Shown here: positions 49,891 to 60,472 of the stretch, in pieces
How positions within the stretch are numbered: the first letter of the stretch is position 1
Layout: each line of letters opens with the position of its first letter
NCBI GenBank assembly: GCA_025963645.1
Contig: JAOQAI010000005.1
Span: 124,001-188,000, forward strand
Source: Flaviaestuariibacter sp.
GTDB taxonomy: Bacteria; Bacteroidota; Bacteroidia; Chitinophagales; Chitinophagaceae
Length of the DNA stretch: 64,000 nt
Direction: 5' to 3'
Made by a program: the position numbers and the translations under genes
The notes under the pieces: generated by a model
The model's database searches: none
What the model was told of the DNA's origin: nothing
Seen by the model: the letters and a program-made list of their open reading frames with translations, nothing else

Positions 49891-50763
49891 TCAACTACTT
49901 CTATTGCCTAAATAAACGCCGCCTAAAATAATAAAGAGACAACCGACCTGTACAATAGTTACCTGTTCGCCGGAAAGCACACCCCAAAAAATAGCCACTA
50001 CAGGAATGGCATACGTAACCAGCGATGCAAACAAACCGCCTGCACGTTTAATTAAAAGATAGAAAAGCGCCGTAGCAATAGCGCTGCCTACTATGCCTAA
50101 TAACGCACTGGCGCCAATAGCCCATCTTGCCCCTTCATCATACCGAAACATGGAAAACACTTCTTGCTGCCACGCCACAACAAAGGCAGGAATACCGACC
50201 ATTGCTAAGGATACTGTGGCCATCTTAAGCGGGTCAATGCCCTTCAGATAATAATTCACCAGGTTCACATTCAAACCATAAAAAAGAGTAGCCAATAAAA
50301 TAAGCAGTGCATAGCCATAATTACTTTCACTAAAGCCACTGGAAAGACTTAGCAACACCAGCCCTAAAAAACCAATCAGTACACCTATTATTTTAATCTT
50401 CGCCAGCTTTGCTTTAAAAAACAACACACCGATGATTATGACAAAAAGCGGTGTCAGGGAGTTTAAAATTCCTTCCAGCGAACTGTCAATTTTTTCAATT
50501 GCAATGGCAAAAAGAAAAGCAGGAAACAAATTGCCCAGCAAGCCGGAGAGCAGAATCAACGGCAGCTTGCGCAATGGCAGCTGGCGGATGTGAAACAGGG
50601 CAAACGGAAAGAACACCAGACCTGCCGAAAAGATGCGAACCGCCCCGATCTGGTAGCCATTCAGGTGTTCTTTGCCCAACTTCATCAGGATAAAAGAACT
50701 GCCCCAGATAAGCGCAAGTAAAATGAACAATAACCAATTAACCCCTTTTTCTTTTGCTACCAT
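49891..50763 (-). CDS. DMT family transporter (EamA)
   Basis: Ten hydrophobic segments; LLALIWGSSFILMKLGKEHLNGYQIGAVRIFSAGLVFFPFA. Confidence 0.9.
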   Translation of the reverse strand: MVAKEKGVNWLLFILLALIWGSSFILMKLGKEHLNGYQIGAVRIFSAGLVFFPFALFHIRQLPLRKLPLILLSGLLGNLFPAFLFAIAIEKIDSSLEGILNSLTPLFVIIIGVLFFKAKLAKIKIIGVLIGFLGLVLLSLSSGFSESNYGYALLILLATLFYGLNVNLVNYYLKGIDPLKMATVSLAMVGIPAFVVAWQQEVFSMFRYDEGARWAIGASALLGIVGSAIATALFYLLIKRAGGLFASLVTYAIPVVAIFWGVLSGEQVTIVQVGCLFIILGGVYLGNRSS

Positions 50764-50891
50764 TTCGCTGCAAAAGTGCAAAGGTTTAGATTTAAGAAGC
50801 TAATAATTTATGAAGCCCGGCTTTTAGTGGCAGAATAGAAGTGATACATTTACTTCAAATAAGCTATTTTGGTTTTACCAAAACGATCATT

Positions 50892-51311
50892 ATGGGTTTC
50901 ATAAAAGAATTTAGAGAGTTTGCGCTGAAAGGAAATGTACTTGACTTAGCGATTGGCGTTATCATTGGTGCTGCATTCAGTAAGATCGTTGACTCCGTAG
51001 TAAACGACATTATCATGCCTGTCATCGGCATTTTTTTCAATGCCGATTTTAGTAATCTTTATATACCCTTAAAAGGTTCTGTGCCAGCCGGGCTCACGCT
51101 TGCAGAGGCAAGAAAGCTCGGCCCTGTTCTGGCATGGGGCAATTTTATTTCTGTGGTCCTTAACTTTCTCATACTTGCTTTTGTGGTTTTCTTATTGATA
51201 AAAGCAATTAACCGTATGCGAAGGAAAAGAGAAGCTATTTCGCCGGCTCCGGTGGAGTTCACTCTTTCTGAAAAGCTTTTAATGGAAATAAGAGATAATT
51301 TAAAGAAGTAA
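50892..51311 (+). CDS. mscL: Large-conductance mechanosensitive channel
   Basis: [46 protein letters not shown] is the MscL signature; start inside the longer ORF. Confidence 0.97.
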   Translation: MGFIKEFREFALKGNVLDLAIGVIIGAAFSKIVDSVVNDIIMPVIGIFFNADFSNLYIPLKGSVPAGLTLAEARKLGPVLAWGNFISVVLNFLILAFVVFLLIKAINRMRRKREAISPAPVEFTLSEKLLMEIRDNLKK

Positions 51312-51380
51312 TATTTATAAAAATCCATTATTTTTGGCTCTAGCCATTAAGCTAATTTTTAAAACCAACAACTGACTTAT

Positions 51381-52316
51381 ATGAGAAGAATACTCTTCGT
51401 AGCTCTTACTTTGTGTTCTACGTTCTTTGCTATTGCACAAACACCGCCTAAAAAAGTAAAGAATACAAAATGGAAAAATGGGGGCGTATTGAGCATTATG
51501 GGCGCTCAGACAGGTAGCCGCAACTGGACGGTTGCTCCTGAGAAGTTTTCGCTTACCGGTATTGCCTCTCTGAATTTATTTGCTAATAAAACCTGGGGCA
51601 GAAGCACATGGGATAATAATGCTGACTTTGCTTATGGCATTAGTAATACTCAATCCTCAGGCATACGAAAGGTAGATGACAAGTTAGATCTCTATACCCG
51701 CTATAGCTATGCGCTTTCCAAAACTTCTAACATGATAGGCTTTGGATTGGTAGGAAATGTTCGCACCCAGTTTAGCAATGGGTATGACTATTCTGAAAGT
51801 CCCCGCCGCCGCATCTCTGGTTTTTTCGCACCTGCTTACCTGTTGATTAGCCCAGGTTTCCATTTTAAGCCTGTAAAGAATTTGACCATTGCCGTAGGGC
51901 CTGCAGCCCGTTGGATCGTTGTTAGCAACAATCCTTATAGCTACAATTATCAGGGAGGCATCAAGCCTGATGGTGAGGTGGAGCAAACGATCGCTTCCAT
52001 TTATGGCGTTGACCCGGTAGAGACAAGCCGTTTTGAAGCGGGAGCTTTAATTAGCACTACGTATAAAGCAAACGTCATGAAAAATGTGGCTTACAGAGGG
52101 CGCTTAGATTTAATGTCAAACGCATTAGAGTCTGCAGGAAACATTGATGTGTATTTCACTAACAGCTTTACCATGAGCGTGAACAAGTGGCTGAAAGTGA
52201 CTTATAATTACGATATTGTTTATGACGATGATGTTAAGATATTCGGAGCGAACAAGAATAGCGCTGCCACGCAAATGCGTTCGGTTCTGGGTGTAGGACT
52301 CGCTTGCGGATTCTAA
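51381..52316 (+). CDS. DUF3078 domain-containing protein
   Basis: WKNGGVLSIMGAQTGSRNWTVAPEKFSLTGIASLNLFANKTWGRSTWDNNADFAYGISNT; predicted beta-rich exported protein. Confidence 0.8.
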   Translation: MRRILFVALTLCSTFFAIAQTPPKKVKNTKWKNGGVLSIMGAQTGSRNWTVAPEKFSLTGIASLNLFANKTWGRSTWDNNADFAYGISNTQSSGIRKVDDKLDLYTRYSYALSKTSNMIGFGLVGNVRTQFSNGYDYSESPRRRISGFFAPAYLLISPGFHFKPVKNLTIAVGPAARWIVVSNNPYSYNYQGGIKPDGEVEQTIASIYGVDPVETSRFEAGALISTTYKANVMKNVAYRGRLDLMSNALESAGNIDVYFTNSFTMSVNKWLKVTYNYDIVYDDDVKIFGANKNSAATQMRSVLGVGLACGF

Positions 52317-52336
52317 GCCGAAACAACTATTTTTGC

Positions 52337-52366
52337 AAAGTCCTGCGGCAGTGCTGCGGGACTTTC
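52337..52366 (+). terminator. Hairpin terminator after the DUF3078 gene
   Basis: AAAGTCC...GGACTTT with GC-rich stem followed by T-rich run. Confidence 0.6.
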
Positions 52367-52385
52367 TTTTAGTCAAAATTTTTCC

Positions 52386-53171
52386 GTGCATAACATTAAC
52401 TACCAGATAAAGCTTGCTCAGTTTGAAGGGCCGTTCGACCTGTTGCTTTTTTTTATAGAGCGGGATGAACTGGATATTTATAATATTCCGATCACCAGGA
52501 TCATTCAAGATTTCCTGGAATATATTCATGGGCAGGAGTCCTTGAATATTGAATTGTCTTCCGAGTTCATTCTTTTTATTTCTACCCTGATGCGTATTAA
52601 GGCAAAGATGCTTTTACCACGGAAAGAGGTGGACCCCCAAGGCAACGAAATTGATCCGCGGCAGGAATTGATAGACAAGATCCTTGAGTATAAAAAATTC
52701 AAAGAAGCTTCTGCAAAGATGGCGGAGCTGGAAGCAGAACGCATGCTGATGATTCGCCGCGGCAATATCCAAAAAGAGCTGATAGCAATTGGTGAGGATG
52801 CGAGCGAAGGCACAGAGGTACAAACTATTACCATGTTCAAGCTGATGAAAGCCTTCGAGCGGGTAATGCAACGCTATCATGACCGGTTCAATAAACCGGT
52901 ACACACGGTAGTGCAATATAACTACAGCATGGAGCTAACGAAATCAACTATGGTTTCGATAGCACAAAGTCATCGTACGCTTTCTTTTGAAAAGGTTTTC
53001 GAAGGGGCGGAGAACCGCGTTCACGCCATTTTCATCCTTCTTTCGATGCTGGAACTGGTGCAGCAGAAATTTCTGCGCATCATTATTGGCGAAGGCCGCA
53101 ATAATTTCATTATTGAATACAACGAATCAGAGGAAGGCTTAACCGATGAAGAGCATATGCGATTGCTCTAA
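52386..53171 (+). CDS. scpA: Segregation and condensation protein A
   Basis: GTG start; YQIKLAQFEGPFDLLLFFIERDELDIYNIPITRIIQDFLEYI is the ScpA N-terminus. Confidence 0.93.
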   Translation: MHNINYQIKLAQFEGPFDLLLFFIERDELDIYNIPITRIIQDFLEYIHGQESLNIELSSEFILFISTLMRIKAKMLLPRKEVDPQGNEIDPRQELIDKILEYKKFKEASAKMAELEAERMLMIRRGNIQKELIAIGEDASEGTEVQTITMFKLMKAFERVMQRYHDRFNKPVHTVVQYNYSMELTKSTMVSIAQSHRTLSFEKVFEGAENRVHAIFILLSMLELVQQKFLRIIIGEGRNNFIIEYNESEEGLTDEEHMRLL

Positions 53172-53172
53172 T

Positions 53173-54468
53173 TTATTTAAAACGGTATTTCAACGACGCA
53201 GAAAGGCCGTAGTTATAAATGTATTCGCCTACATTAAAAGTTACTTCCTGGTGAAGCAGGTCCGCGCTGCCACTGATCATCCATTGCTTGTTAAACGGGT
53301 GTTGGTAATTAAGTCCTAAGCTTTGCGACTTAAGGCTATAGAAGCCTTTACTGACTATGCCGGAAGCCGATTGAAAATTCTGTAACTCTGGCGAGAACCC
53401 TGCACTTACCCGAAGCGATACATAGCGTTCTGCTCTTGCAAAATATTTTCTGGCTGTAAGGGATGCCGATACACTGGTGCTGCCGCTATCCGGCGTAATG
53501 TTCGGCCGAAGGGAAAGCCAATAATTGCCTACATAATAACCTATCGAACCGGTATATACCGTAACCTTGCTTCCCTTGCCAAAATAAAGATGCCGCAAAC
53601 CAAGTGATGCTTCAAAACTATTAGGTAAGCTGGTAAAGATCTCTGCTCCTATGCGTTGTTTCGGAAACAGCTCACCATTTGAGAAGCCATAATTCAGGTA
53701 AGCATAAATGCTTTTAAAAATTTTAGGATACAGGTCGATTTCCGGCTGGAAAGCGGTTTTGCCAAAGCGGGAAGCATAATTGACACGGGCTAAGATAGAG
53801 CCAGCCCGCGTGATCTTGCTGCCTTGAATAAAACTTGAATACATGGCATCGTAATACTTGGAGAAGCCATCTAAAGTGATCCCTGCCGCTACACCGTTGT
53901 ACAGCAGTTGGCTGCGTAGCTCCTGTAAAAGTATATAGGTCGGTCCATGCTTTGAATCAACGCGGAGGACTTTATGGGTCAGCATTTTGGCATCAGCCAC
54001 CCTGCCGGTCAGTGCATAGAGTTTTGCCTTGCGATAAAGGAGCTCAATATCATCTCTAAAATAGAGCAATGCCTGATCAGTTAACTCTAAGGCTTGTGCA
54101 GGTTGCTCTGCCCAGCGTTCGGTATCGATCCAAGCGATATAATTATCCAGCAGCTTTGGTTCTGTAGTTGATACTTCCCGAAAGTATAAGCGTGCCGAAT
54201 CGTATGATCCCTCCCAGGCATAGGTTCTACCAACGAAAGTTTTGATCTCACTGTACGAAGGATATTTTGCCAGAATACGAAGCGCCAGGTTGCGGCCTTC
54301 CTGACGCTTACCCGAAAAAGTCAGTTCGCGGGCTGTTTTAAAAGCGGCATCGGGGTCAGTGATCGGCTCTTGTTGCGCCTTGGCTACCTGTGTGGAAAGT
54401 CCGGCTAAGAAAAAAAGCAGTGCAATTTGACAACTGCGGGAAAGGGTTTTAAATTTCTTCATAATCAT
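53173..54468 (-). CDS. YaiO-type outer membrane beta-barrel protein with N-terminal TPR region
   Basis: Signal peptide, TPR-like AAFKTARELTFSGKRQEGRNLALRILAKYPSY...GRTYAWEGSYDSARLYFREV, then beta-barrel pattern ending in SASLKYRFK. Confidence 0.85.
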   Translation of the reverse strand: MIMKKFKTLSRSCQIALLFFLAGLSTQVAKAQQEPITDPDAAFKTARELTFSGKRQEGRNLALRILAKYPSYSEIKTFVGRTYAWEGSYDSARLYFREVSTTEPKLLDNYIAWIDTERWAEQPAQALELTDQALLYFRDDIELLYRKAKLYALTGRVADAKMLTHKVLRVDSKHGPTYILLQELRSQLLYNGVAAGITLDGFSKYYDAMYSSFIQGSKITRAGSILARVNYASRFGKTAFQPEIDLYPKIFKSIYAYLNYGFSNGELFPKQRIGAEIFTSLPNSFEASLGLRHLYFGKGSKVTVYTGSIGYYVGNYWLSLRPNITPDSGSTSVSASLTARKYFARAERYVSLRVSAGFSPELQNFQSASGIVSKGFYSLKSQSLGLNYQHPFNKQWMISGSADLLHQEVTFNVGEYIYNYGLSASLKYRFK

Positions 54469-54521
54469 TCGGCTGCTTACGCACTGATCTGTTTTAGAGT
54501 TGACAAGATAAACGCCGTATT

Positions 54522-56867
54522 TTATCTTCGCGTTGCCAAAGCCCTTTCTCCTCTTTTTTTGATGCTATCACTTTGCGGCAATGCTATTAAAGCATTTGTC
54601 ACCAGCAATAGCGCTGAATCCTTATTGCCCGACCAAATCTCCGCATCGATCCATGCAAGATAAGCATCTTCAAAAGTTGGTTCACGTCGCAGGACTTCTT
54701 TAAAATAGGGGACAGAGGCAGCATATTTATGTTCCCACAAATAGGTTCTACCTAACAATACCCGAACACCATGGTAGTTCGGACTTTCCATCAGGATTTT
54801 GCGGCAAAGCAAGCGGGTGTCATTGTACTGATCGGATGCGGCCAAATTGCGGGCTTTCATAAACAGCGTATCGGGTGCATTGGAGCCGCCGCTTAACAAC
54901 GCTAATCTCTTTTCTTCTTCAGATGTAAAGGCGCTGAGGCTCTTGTTTCTTTCCGATGCACCTCCTTCTTCTATATAAATTTTATTCTCTGAACATAGGT
55001 AAACATTCAGCTGCCGAAAATGATCCAGCTTTGTCAGCATTTTTTCCTTCAGCTGGTTATTGCTCAAAGGCTCCAACGTCAAGCCATCTTGAAGGCGGTA
55101 AACCTGATCGCCGGATAAGAACCGGTCTCCTTCCATATAATCCATCAACATATTTTTATTTCGCATCAAGGGCATTTCATAGGCCGGATTGAAAAAAGAA
55201 CCTGTATCCAGACCCTTACCCATCCAGCTAATGGCAGCAGGAAATTGCATATCCGGATAATGCCGTAGCAATTGCACCAGCGAAGGGGTAATGTCAAGAT
55301 GTGAAGACAGCGCTTTAAAGGTGGATGGTCTCTTCAGCAGGGGCGAGTAGATGAGTAGTGGCACATGAAAGCGGCTGATGGCATTGCGCTCTTGCACCGG
55401 TATGAGCCGGTGATCACCGGTGATGATAAAAATCGTGTTCGCATAATCGGCTCGCTTTTCATAGCCTTTTATAAAAGAACGAATGCTTTCGTCGCAATAG
55501 CGCAATGCCTTCCAAACTTCTTTGTATGGGGCATACCTGGCTTTATCGCCGCTGGGTAATTGTGCTAATTTGGCATCGACCAATTTAGAATAGGACGCTT
55601 CGTTCGGTATTGCAAAAGGCTCGTGGGTGCTGAGTGTGAAATAGATATTTAATAATGGTTGTGCCTTTTGGGTGGATAGCATTTCCAACGATCGTTTATA
55701 CACATCACCGTCCCCAAACCCCCAACTGTATTTAGTACCAAAATCGCGGCTATAGCCGGCTCCGAACTTGTTTTCATCCAATATAAAATCAATGCCCTGC
55801 CGCTCCAGGAAAACGTCCTGGTGATCGAAATTCGCATTGCCGCCATAAAAAAAAGTGGACCGGTAGCCATTCGTTTTCAGCAGCCGGATAAGAGATAAAT
55901 GATCCGGCATATTCTGACCCAATTCATTAAAGCCTTTTTGGCTATACGGGAGAGAGCCAAAAATAGAAGGAAGCCCGGCAAACGAACGGCCGGCACTACT
56001 TAAGAAATTGGTCCATTGGAGCGAATGCCGTGCCAGCGAATCCAGGTAGGGAGTAAAGCCGCCATATTGGGCATTCGGCCCGGTAAAATCCCGGCCTAAG
56101 CCTTCGATGATCAGGAAAACGATATTGGGCTTTTCTGAACCAAGGTTAAAAAATGGTGTCAATGCATCTGTCGAGCCATCCGGACGCATCAGCGGATAGC
56201 CTTCAAAGGTGATTTTTTCAGAGGTAAAGGATGTTTTGTGCAGATTCGACTTGACAAAAAAAGCGCTCTTGTTCAGGGAAAGGGCTTCAGCCGCCGTACC
56301 GGTTTGTCCATGCACCCGATTGGCAGTAAAAAAACCTGCTATTCCTATGATTAATAAGACAGCGGTGAAACTGAGAGGTATCCGGAAAGAACGCTTTCGA
56401 ATTAGCCATAGCGAAAACGGTAATAAGACTAAGAGCAAGACCGGGATCAGATCCGTTAGTGCAAAAGAGGCAGACGAGGTAACCGTTGTCCTTATATCAG
56501 CCACGGAATAACCAAAAAGGTCGGCGCCCAAAAGCGTTTTGGTAGTAAGATAATAGCGGACTAACGTGGCATGGAGGATGAGAAAAAGAGTGCCAATTAG
56601 CCCAAAGAAAAAACTGGCGGCAGCGGGTTTCAAGATCCAAAATAAAAAAGTAGGGAAAAGTACAATCACTCCAAAGCAAAGGACTGTAAGGGCATCATTT
56701 AGTAACCCAAGGATCAAGGGACTAGCACCGCCTTCTTCAATAGTGAGCTGGCTTGAGAAAATGGCGTGCTCTAAGAAGCGGAAAAGAAAGACACTAATCA
56801 GGGTAGCTAACAGCCAGCAACCATAAACAGATAAAAAATTTTTAAGTCGTAAAGCAGTTGGACGCAT
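54522..56867 (-). CDS. LTA-synthase-like sulfatase/phosphoglycerol transferase with C-terminal TPR module
   Basis: N-terminal TM bundle; KPNIVFLIIEGLGRDFTGPNAQYGGFTPYLDSLARHSLQWTNFLSSAGRSFAGLPSIFGSLPY; FIITGDHRL; C-terminal ~110 aa TPR region. Confidence 0.9.
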   Translation of the reverse strand: MRPTALRLKNFLSVYGCWLLATLISVFLFRFLEHAIFSSQLTIEEGGASPLILGLLNDALTVLCFGVIVLFPTFLFWILKPAAASFFFGLIGTLFLILHATLVRYYLTTKTLLGADLFGYSVADIRTTVTSSASFALTDLIPVLLLVLLPFSLWLIRKRSFRIPLSFTAVLLIIGIAGFFTANRVHGQTGTAAEALSLNKSAFFVKSNLHKTSFTSEKITFEGYPLMRPDGSTDALTPFFNLGSEKPNIVFLIIEGLGRDFTGPNAQYGGFTPYLDSLARHSLQWTNFLSSAGRSFAGLPSIFGSLPYSQKGFNELGQNMPDHLSLIRLLKTNGYRSTFFYGGNANFDHQDVFLERQGIDFILDENKFGAGYSRDFGTKYSWGFGDGDVYKRSLEMLSTQKAQPLLNIYFTLSTHEPFAIPNEASYSKLVDAKLAQLPSGDKARYAPYKEVWKALRYCDESIRSFIKGYEKRADYANTIFIITGDHRLIPVQERNAISRFHVPLLIYSPLLKRPSTFKALSSHLDITPSLVQLLRHYPDMQFPAAISWMGKGLDTGSFFNPAYEMPLMRNKNMLMDYMEGDRFLSGDQVYRLQDGLTLEPLSNNQLKEKMLTKLDHFRQLNVYLCSENKIYIEEGGASERNKSLSAFTSEEEKRLALLSGGSNAPDTLFMKARNLAASDQYNDTRLLCRKILMESPNYHGVRVLLGRTYLWEHKYAASVPYFKEVLRREPTFEDAYLAWIDAEIWSGNKDSALLLVTNALIALPQSDSIKKRGERALATRR

Positions 56868-57156
56868 TTAGGGAAGGTTGATTCAAAAAAACCAAAAGTA
56901 TTGATTATGCAAATTTGCCGGAAAGCAGCTGCGAAAAGTGACTCTTTCGATTAGCCGCCACAATAAAGCGGTCATTGTTGGCTTTAGTAAGGCAGTTGCT
57001 ATCATCTGTAAGTAAAGGCTGAAATGAATAGCGGCTTGAGATCTCAGAAACAAGAAGTAGCCTTTTTCTTACACGGGAATATACAGGCGCCTTATTTCCA
57101 ATACCAAAAAAAATTTACTACAGCAAGCGCAGTCATCCTAGCGAAACAAAATCCAT

Positions 57157-59091
57157 TTATGGCGTTAGCAGTTCCGCTGCTATCTTTTCGCCGATCATCT
57201 CCCGAATGGCATCTGCAATAGCTTGCGCATCATAACCACATTCGCGGTGCAGCTCTTTAAGCGTCCCATGTTCTACAATCCGGTCCGGAATGCCAAGGAT
57301 GCGCACATCGTTCTTATACCCATGCTGCTGCATAAATTCCAATACCGCACTACCAAAACCACCTACTATGGTGCCGTCTTCAACAGTGATGATCTTAGTG
57401 TAAGTAGCTAATGCTTCGTGCAGCAATTCCTCATCCAATGGTTTTGTAAAACGCATATCGTAATGAGCTGGCGTGATACTATCGGCTCTCACATCTCGAA
57501 TAGCTGCCGCGGCAAAATTTCCGGGGTGACCAAAAGAAAGAATAGCGATGTCTTTACCATCTCTCAACTTTCGTCCCCTCCCGATCTCCACGGCTTCCAT
57601 GGGCTTGCGCCATTCGGGCATCACTCCTTCGCCACGCGGATAACGAATAACAAATGGAAGCCTGGTGCTTTCCAATTGTGCGGTATACATCAGGTTGCGA
57701 AGTTCCTGTTCATTCATTGGTGCCGAGATCACCATATTGGGTATGCAACGGAAGTAGGGAATATCATAGGCGCCATGATGCGTGGGTCCATCTTCGCCTA
57801 CTAAACCCGCCCTGTCAAGGCAAAAAATGACGGGCAGCTTTTGAATAGCCACGTCATGCACCGCCTGGTCAAAAGCACGTTGCATGAAAGACGAATAAAT
57901 ATTGCAGAACACCTTCATGCCTTGCGTGGCCATACCGGCGCTAAGCGTTACGGCATGTTGCTCGCAAATGCCTACATCGAAAGCGCGGTGAGGCATTTTA
58001 TCCATCATGAACTTAAGCGAGGAGCCGCTTGGCATAGCCGGGGTGATGCCAATGATCTTTTCGTTTTGTTCAGCGAGTTCAATGATCGTATGTCCAAATA
58101 CATCCTGGTATTTTGGAGGTTGGGGAAGGTCAAACTTCTTCTTGTAAATTTCGCCGGTGATCTTATCAAACAAGCCCGGTGCATGCCATTTGGTTTGATC
58201 CTTTTCCGCCAAGGCATAGCCTTTACCTTTCACGGTAAGAATATGAAGGATCTTAGGTCCGGGAATATTACGAAGGTCCGATAGCGTATCTACCAGCTTG
58301 GTGATATTGTGCCCGTCAATAGGACCAAAATAGCGCAGGTTCAACGCCTCAAAAAGGTTGCTGCTTTTGCTGACGATGCCTTTTACGCTGGCTTCGAGCT
58401 TGGAGGCCATTTCACGGGTAAACCGTTTGCCGATCGGCAATTTCCCCATCAGCTTCCAAATATCATCACGAACCTTATTATAGGTTTGAGAGGTTGTGAT
58501 ATCGGTTAAATATTCCCGCAGCGCACCCACATTCGGGTCAATGCTCATGCAATTGTCGTTCAAAATGATCAGCACATCGCTGTCGGCAACACCGGCATGG
58601 TTCATCGCTTCGAAAGCCATACCCGCCGTCATGGAGCCATCACCGATGATGGCAACCGATTTCCGGTCTTTCTCCCCTTTGTATTTTGCCGCCATTGCCA
58701 TACCCAGTGCAGCGGAGATGGAAGTGGAAGAATGACCAACACCAAAAGTGTCGTATTCGCTTTCGCTTCGTTTGGGAAAGCCGCTAAGCCCGCCGTATTT
58801 ACGATTCGAAGCGAAATTATCTCTCCTGCCGGTTAAGATCTTATGTCCGTATGCCTGGTGACCCACATCCCAAACCAATTGGTCATAAGGCGTATTGTAC
58901 ACATAATGTAAAGCCACTGATAATTCTACAACACCGAGGCTCGCTGCAAAATGACCGCCATGAACACTCACTACATCTACAATATATTGACGCAATTCAT
59001 CGCATACCTGGTGCAATTGGTCTTTTGATATTTTTTTCAGATCATCAGGAGTATGGATGTCCTGCAATAAAGCACCGGGATTGATTTGCAT
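57157..59091 (-). CDS. dxs: 1-deoxy-D-xylulose-5-phosphate synthase
   Basis: HGGHFAASLGVVELSVALHYVYNTPYDQLVWDVGHQAYGHKILTGRRD; AIIGDGSMTAGMAFEAMNHAG; DRAGLVGEDGPTHHGAYDIPYFR. Confidence 0.98.
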   Translation of the reverse strand: MQINPGALLQDIHTPDDLKKISKDQLHQVCDELRQYIVDVVSVHGGHFAASLGVVELSVALHYVYNTPYDQLVWDVGHQAYGHKILTGRRDNFASNRKYGGLSGFPKRSESEYDTFGVGHSSTSISAALGMAMAAKYKGEKDRKSVAIIGDGSMTAGMAFEAMNHAGVADSDVLIILNDNCMSIDPNVGALREYLTDITTSQTYNKVRDDIWKLMGKLPIGKRFTREMASKLEASVKGIVSKSSNLFEALNLRYFGPIDGHNITKLVDTLSDLRNIPGPKILHILTVKGKGYALAEKDQTKWHAPGLFDKITGEIYKKKFDLPQPPKYQDVFGHTIIELAEQNEKIIGITPAMPSGSSLKFMMDKMPHRAFDVGICEQHAVTLSAGMATQGMKVFCNIYSSFMQRAFDQAVHDVAIQKLPVIFCLDRAGLVGEDGPTHHGAYDIPYFRCIPNMVISAPMNEQELRNLMYTAQLESTRLPFVIRYPRGEGVMPEWRKPMEAVEIGRGRKLRDGKDIAILSFGHPGNFAAAAIRDVRADSITPAHYDMRFTKPLDEELLHEALATYTKIITVEDGTIVGGFGSAVLEFMQQHGYKNDVRILGIPDRIVEHGTLKELHRECGYDAQAIADAIREMIGEKIAAELLTP

Positions 59092-59393
59092 GTGAACGAT
59101 TTAAGCTATACAAAAATAACTGAAACTTGGCCAGAAATGCGGATGTGCTTATGCCTTAACAAAACGGAAGGAGATTGGTTGTGTATTGCTTCAGGAGAGA
59201 AAGGTTAATTGAACTTAGCATGCCGCAGTAGTATCCCATTATACTACCTCGGAGGTTTATCTTTTTTGCAAAATATTTTTTTATTTAAGCTTCCCCTGAA
59301 TACAAGCCACGAATAACCCCATTTGTAAAACCAATTTTCCATTGATATATTTACGCAGCCCGCTTTCCCATCACTCTCATTAGATTTGTTTCC

Positions 59394-60467
59394 ATGAGCC
59401 GTATAACGTTTTCGAGGTATTGGGCCTTTCAGGCAGCAGGCTGGGGCGCTTTCGTGCTCATTAATACTTTCTTCGCTTATTCCTTTCAGGCTTTAGAAAG
59501 ACCGGAAGATGCGGAACAATTCATTGGACGGCTGATCATTTTTATTTTTCTGGGTGTTTTCTTCACCCACTTGATGCGGTTTGTGATCATCCAGCTCAAT
59601 ACCCTTCAAAAGCCTTTTGACAAACAGATACTGCAATTTCTGGCCATCACAACGATCTTCTCCGTAGTAGGCGCCGCGCTTTATGTCTTTCTCGTGGGGA
59701 AGTTTCATTGGCTAAAGGCAAATGAGATTCCTTATTACCGCGACAATCCTTTTCTCCTCATACTGAATCATGCGTTTCTATTTTTTATTTACTTCTTTCC
59801 GTGGGTGCTTATCTATTTCATCTATCATTATGTAGTGAAAAGCCGAAAGCAGCAGATGGATACGCTGCAACTGGAAGCCCTGGTAAAAAGCCTTGAACTG
59901 CAGACCATCAAAGCGCATATCAACCCGCACTTTATTTTCAATGCGCTTAATAGCATTCGGGCATTGATAGATGAAAACCCCATCCGGGCCAGAACAGCGG
60001 TAACGGAATTGAGCAATATTTTACGTAGCAGCTTAAAGGCGGAAAAAGGGGAGACGGTAAGTTTTCAGGAAGAACTAAAAATTGTAAAGGACTATTTGGC
60101 GCTGGAACATATTCGTTTTGAAGATCGCTTGCAGGTGCAATACGATGTGGATGAAAAAACACTGGCTTGCGAGGTGCCGCCCATGATGCTGCAAACCCTG
60201 GTAGAGAATGCCATAAAGCACGGCATCAGCAAACTAATGAAAGGTGGCTTAGTAATGATCCGGTCCGACTTAAAAGAAAACTTTTACGAATTGGTGGTTC
60301 AGAATACCGGTCACCTGGACGGTGGTGCAAACAGGACTGGCTTTGGATTAAGCAGCACACAAGACCGGCTGCAGTTGCTTTACGGTGATAAAGCCCGCTT
60401 TGAAATAAAGCAGGTGAGCGCAGATTTAGTGGAAGCCAAAATATTAATTCCGAATTCATTAAACTAA
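59394..60467 (+). CDS. Sensor histidine kinase, LytS/YehU family
   Basis: TM N-term; LKAHINPHFIFNALNSIRALI-type His box (IKAHINPHFIFNALNSIRALIDENP); PPMMLQTLVENAIKHGIS. Confidence 0.95.
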   Translation: MSRITFSRYWAFQAAGWGAFVLINTFFAYSFQALERPEDAEQFIGRLIIFIFLGVFFTHLMRFVIIQLNTLQKPFDKQILQFLAITTIFSVVGAALYVFLVGKFHWLKANEIPYYRDNPFLLILNHAFLFFIYFFPWVLIYFIYHYVVKSRKQQMDTLQLEALVKSLELQTIKAHINPHFIFNALNSIRALIDENPIRARTAVTELSNILRSSLKAEKGETVSFQEELKIVKDYLALEHIRFEDRLQVQYDVDEKTLACEVPPMMLQTLVENAIKHGISKLMKGGLVMIRSDLKENFYELVVQNTGHLDGGANRTGFGLSSTQDRLQLLYGDKARFEIKQVSADLVEAKILIPNSLN

Positions 60468-60472
60468 CAAAT

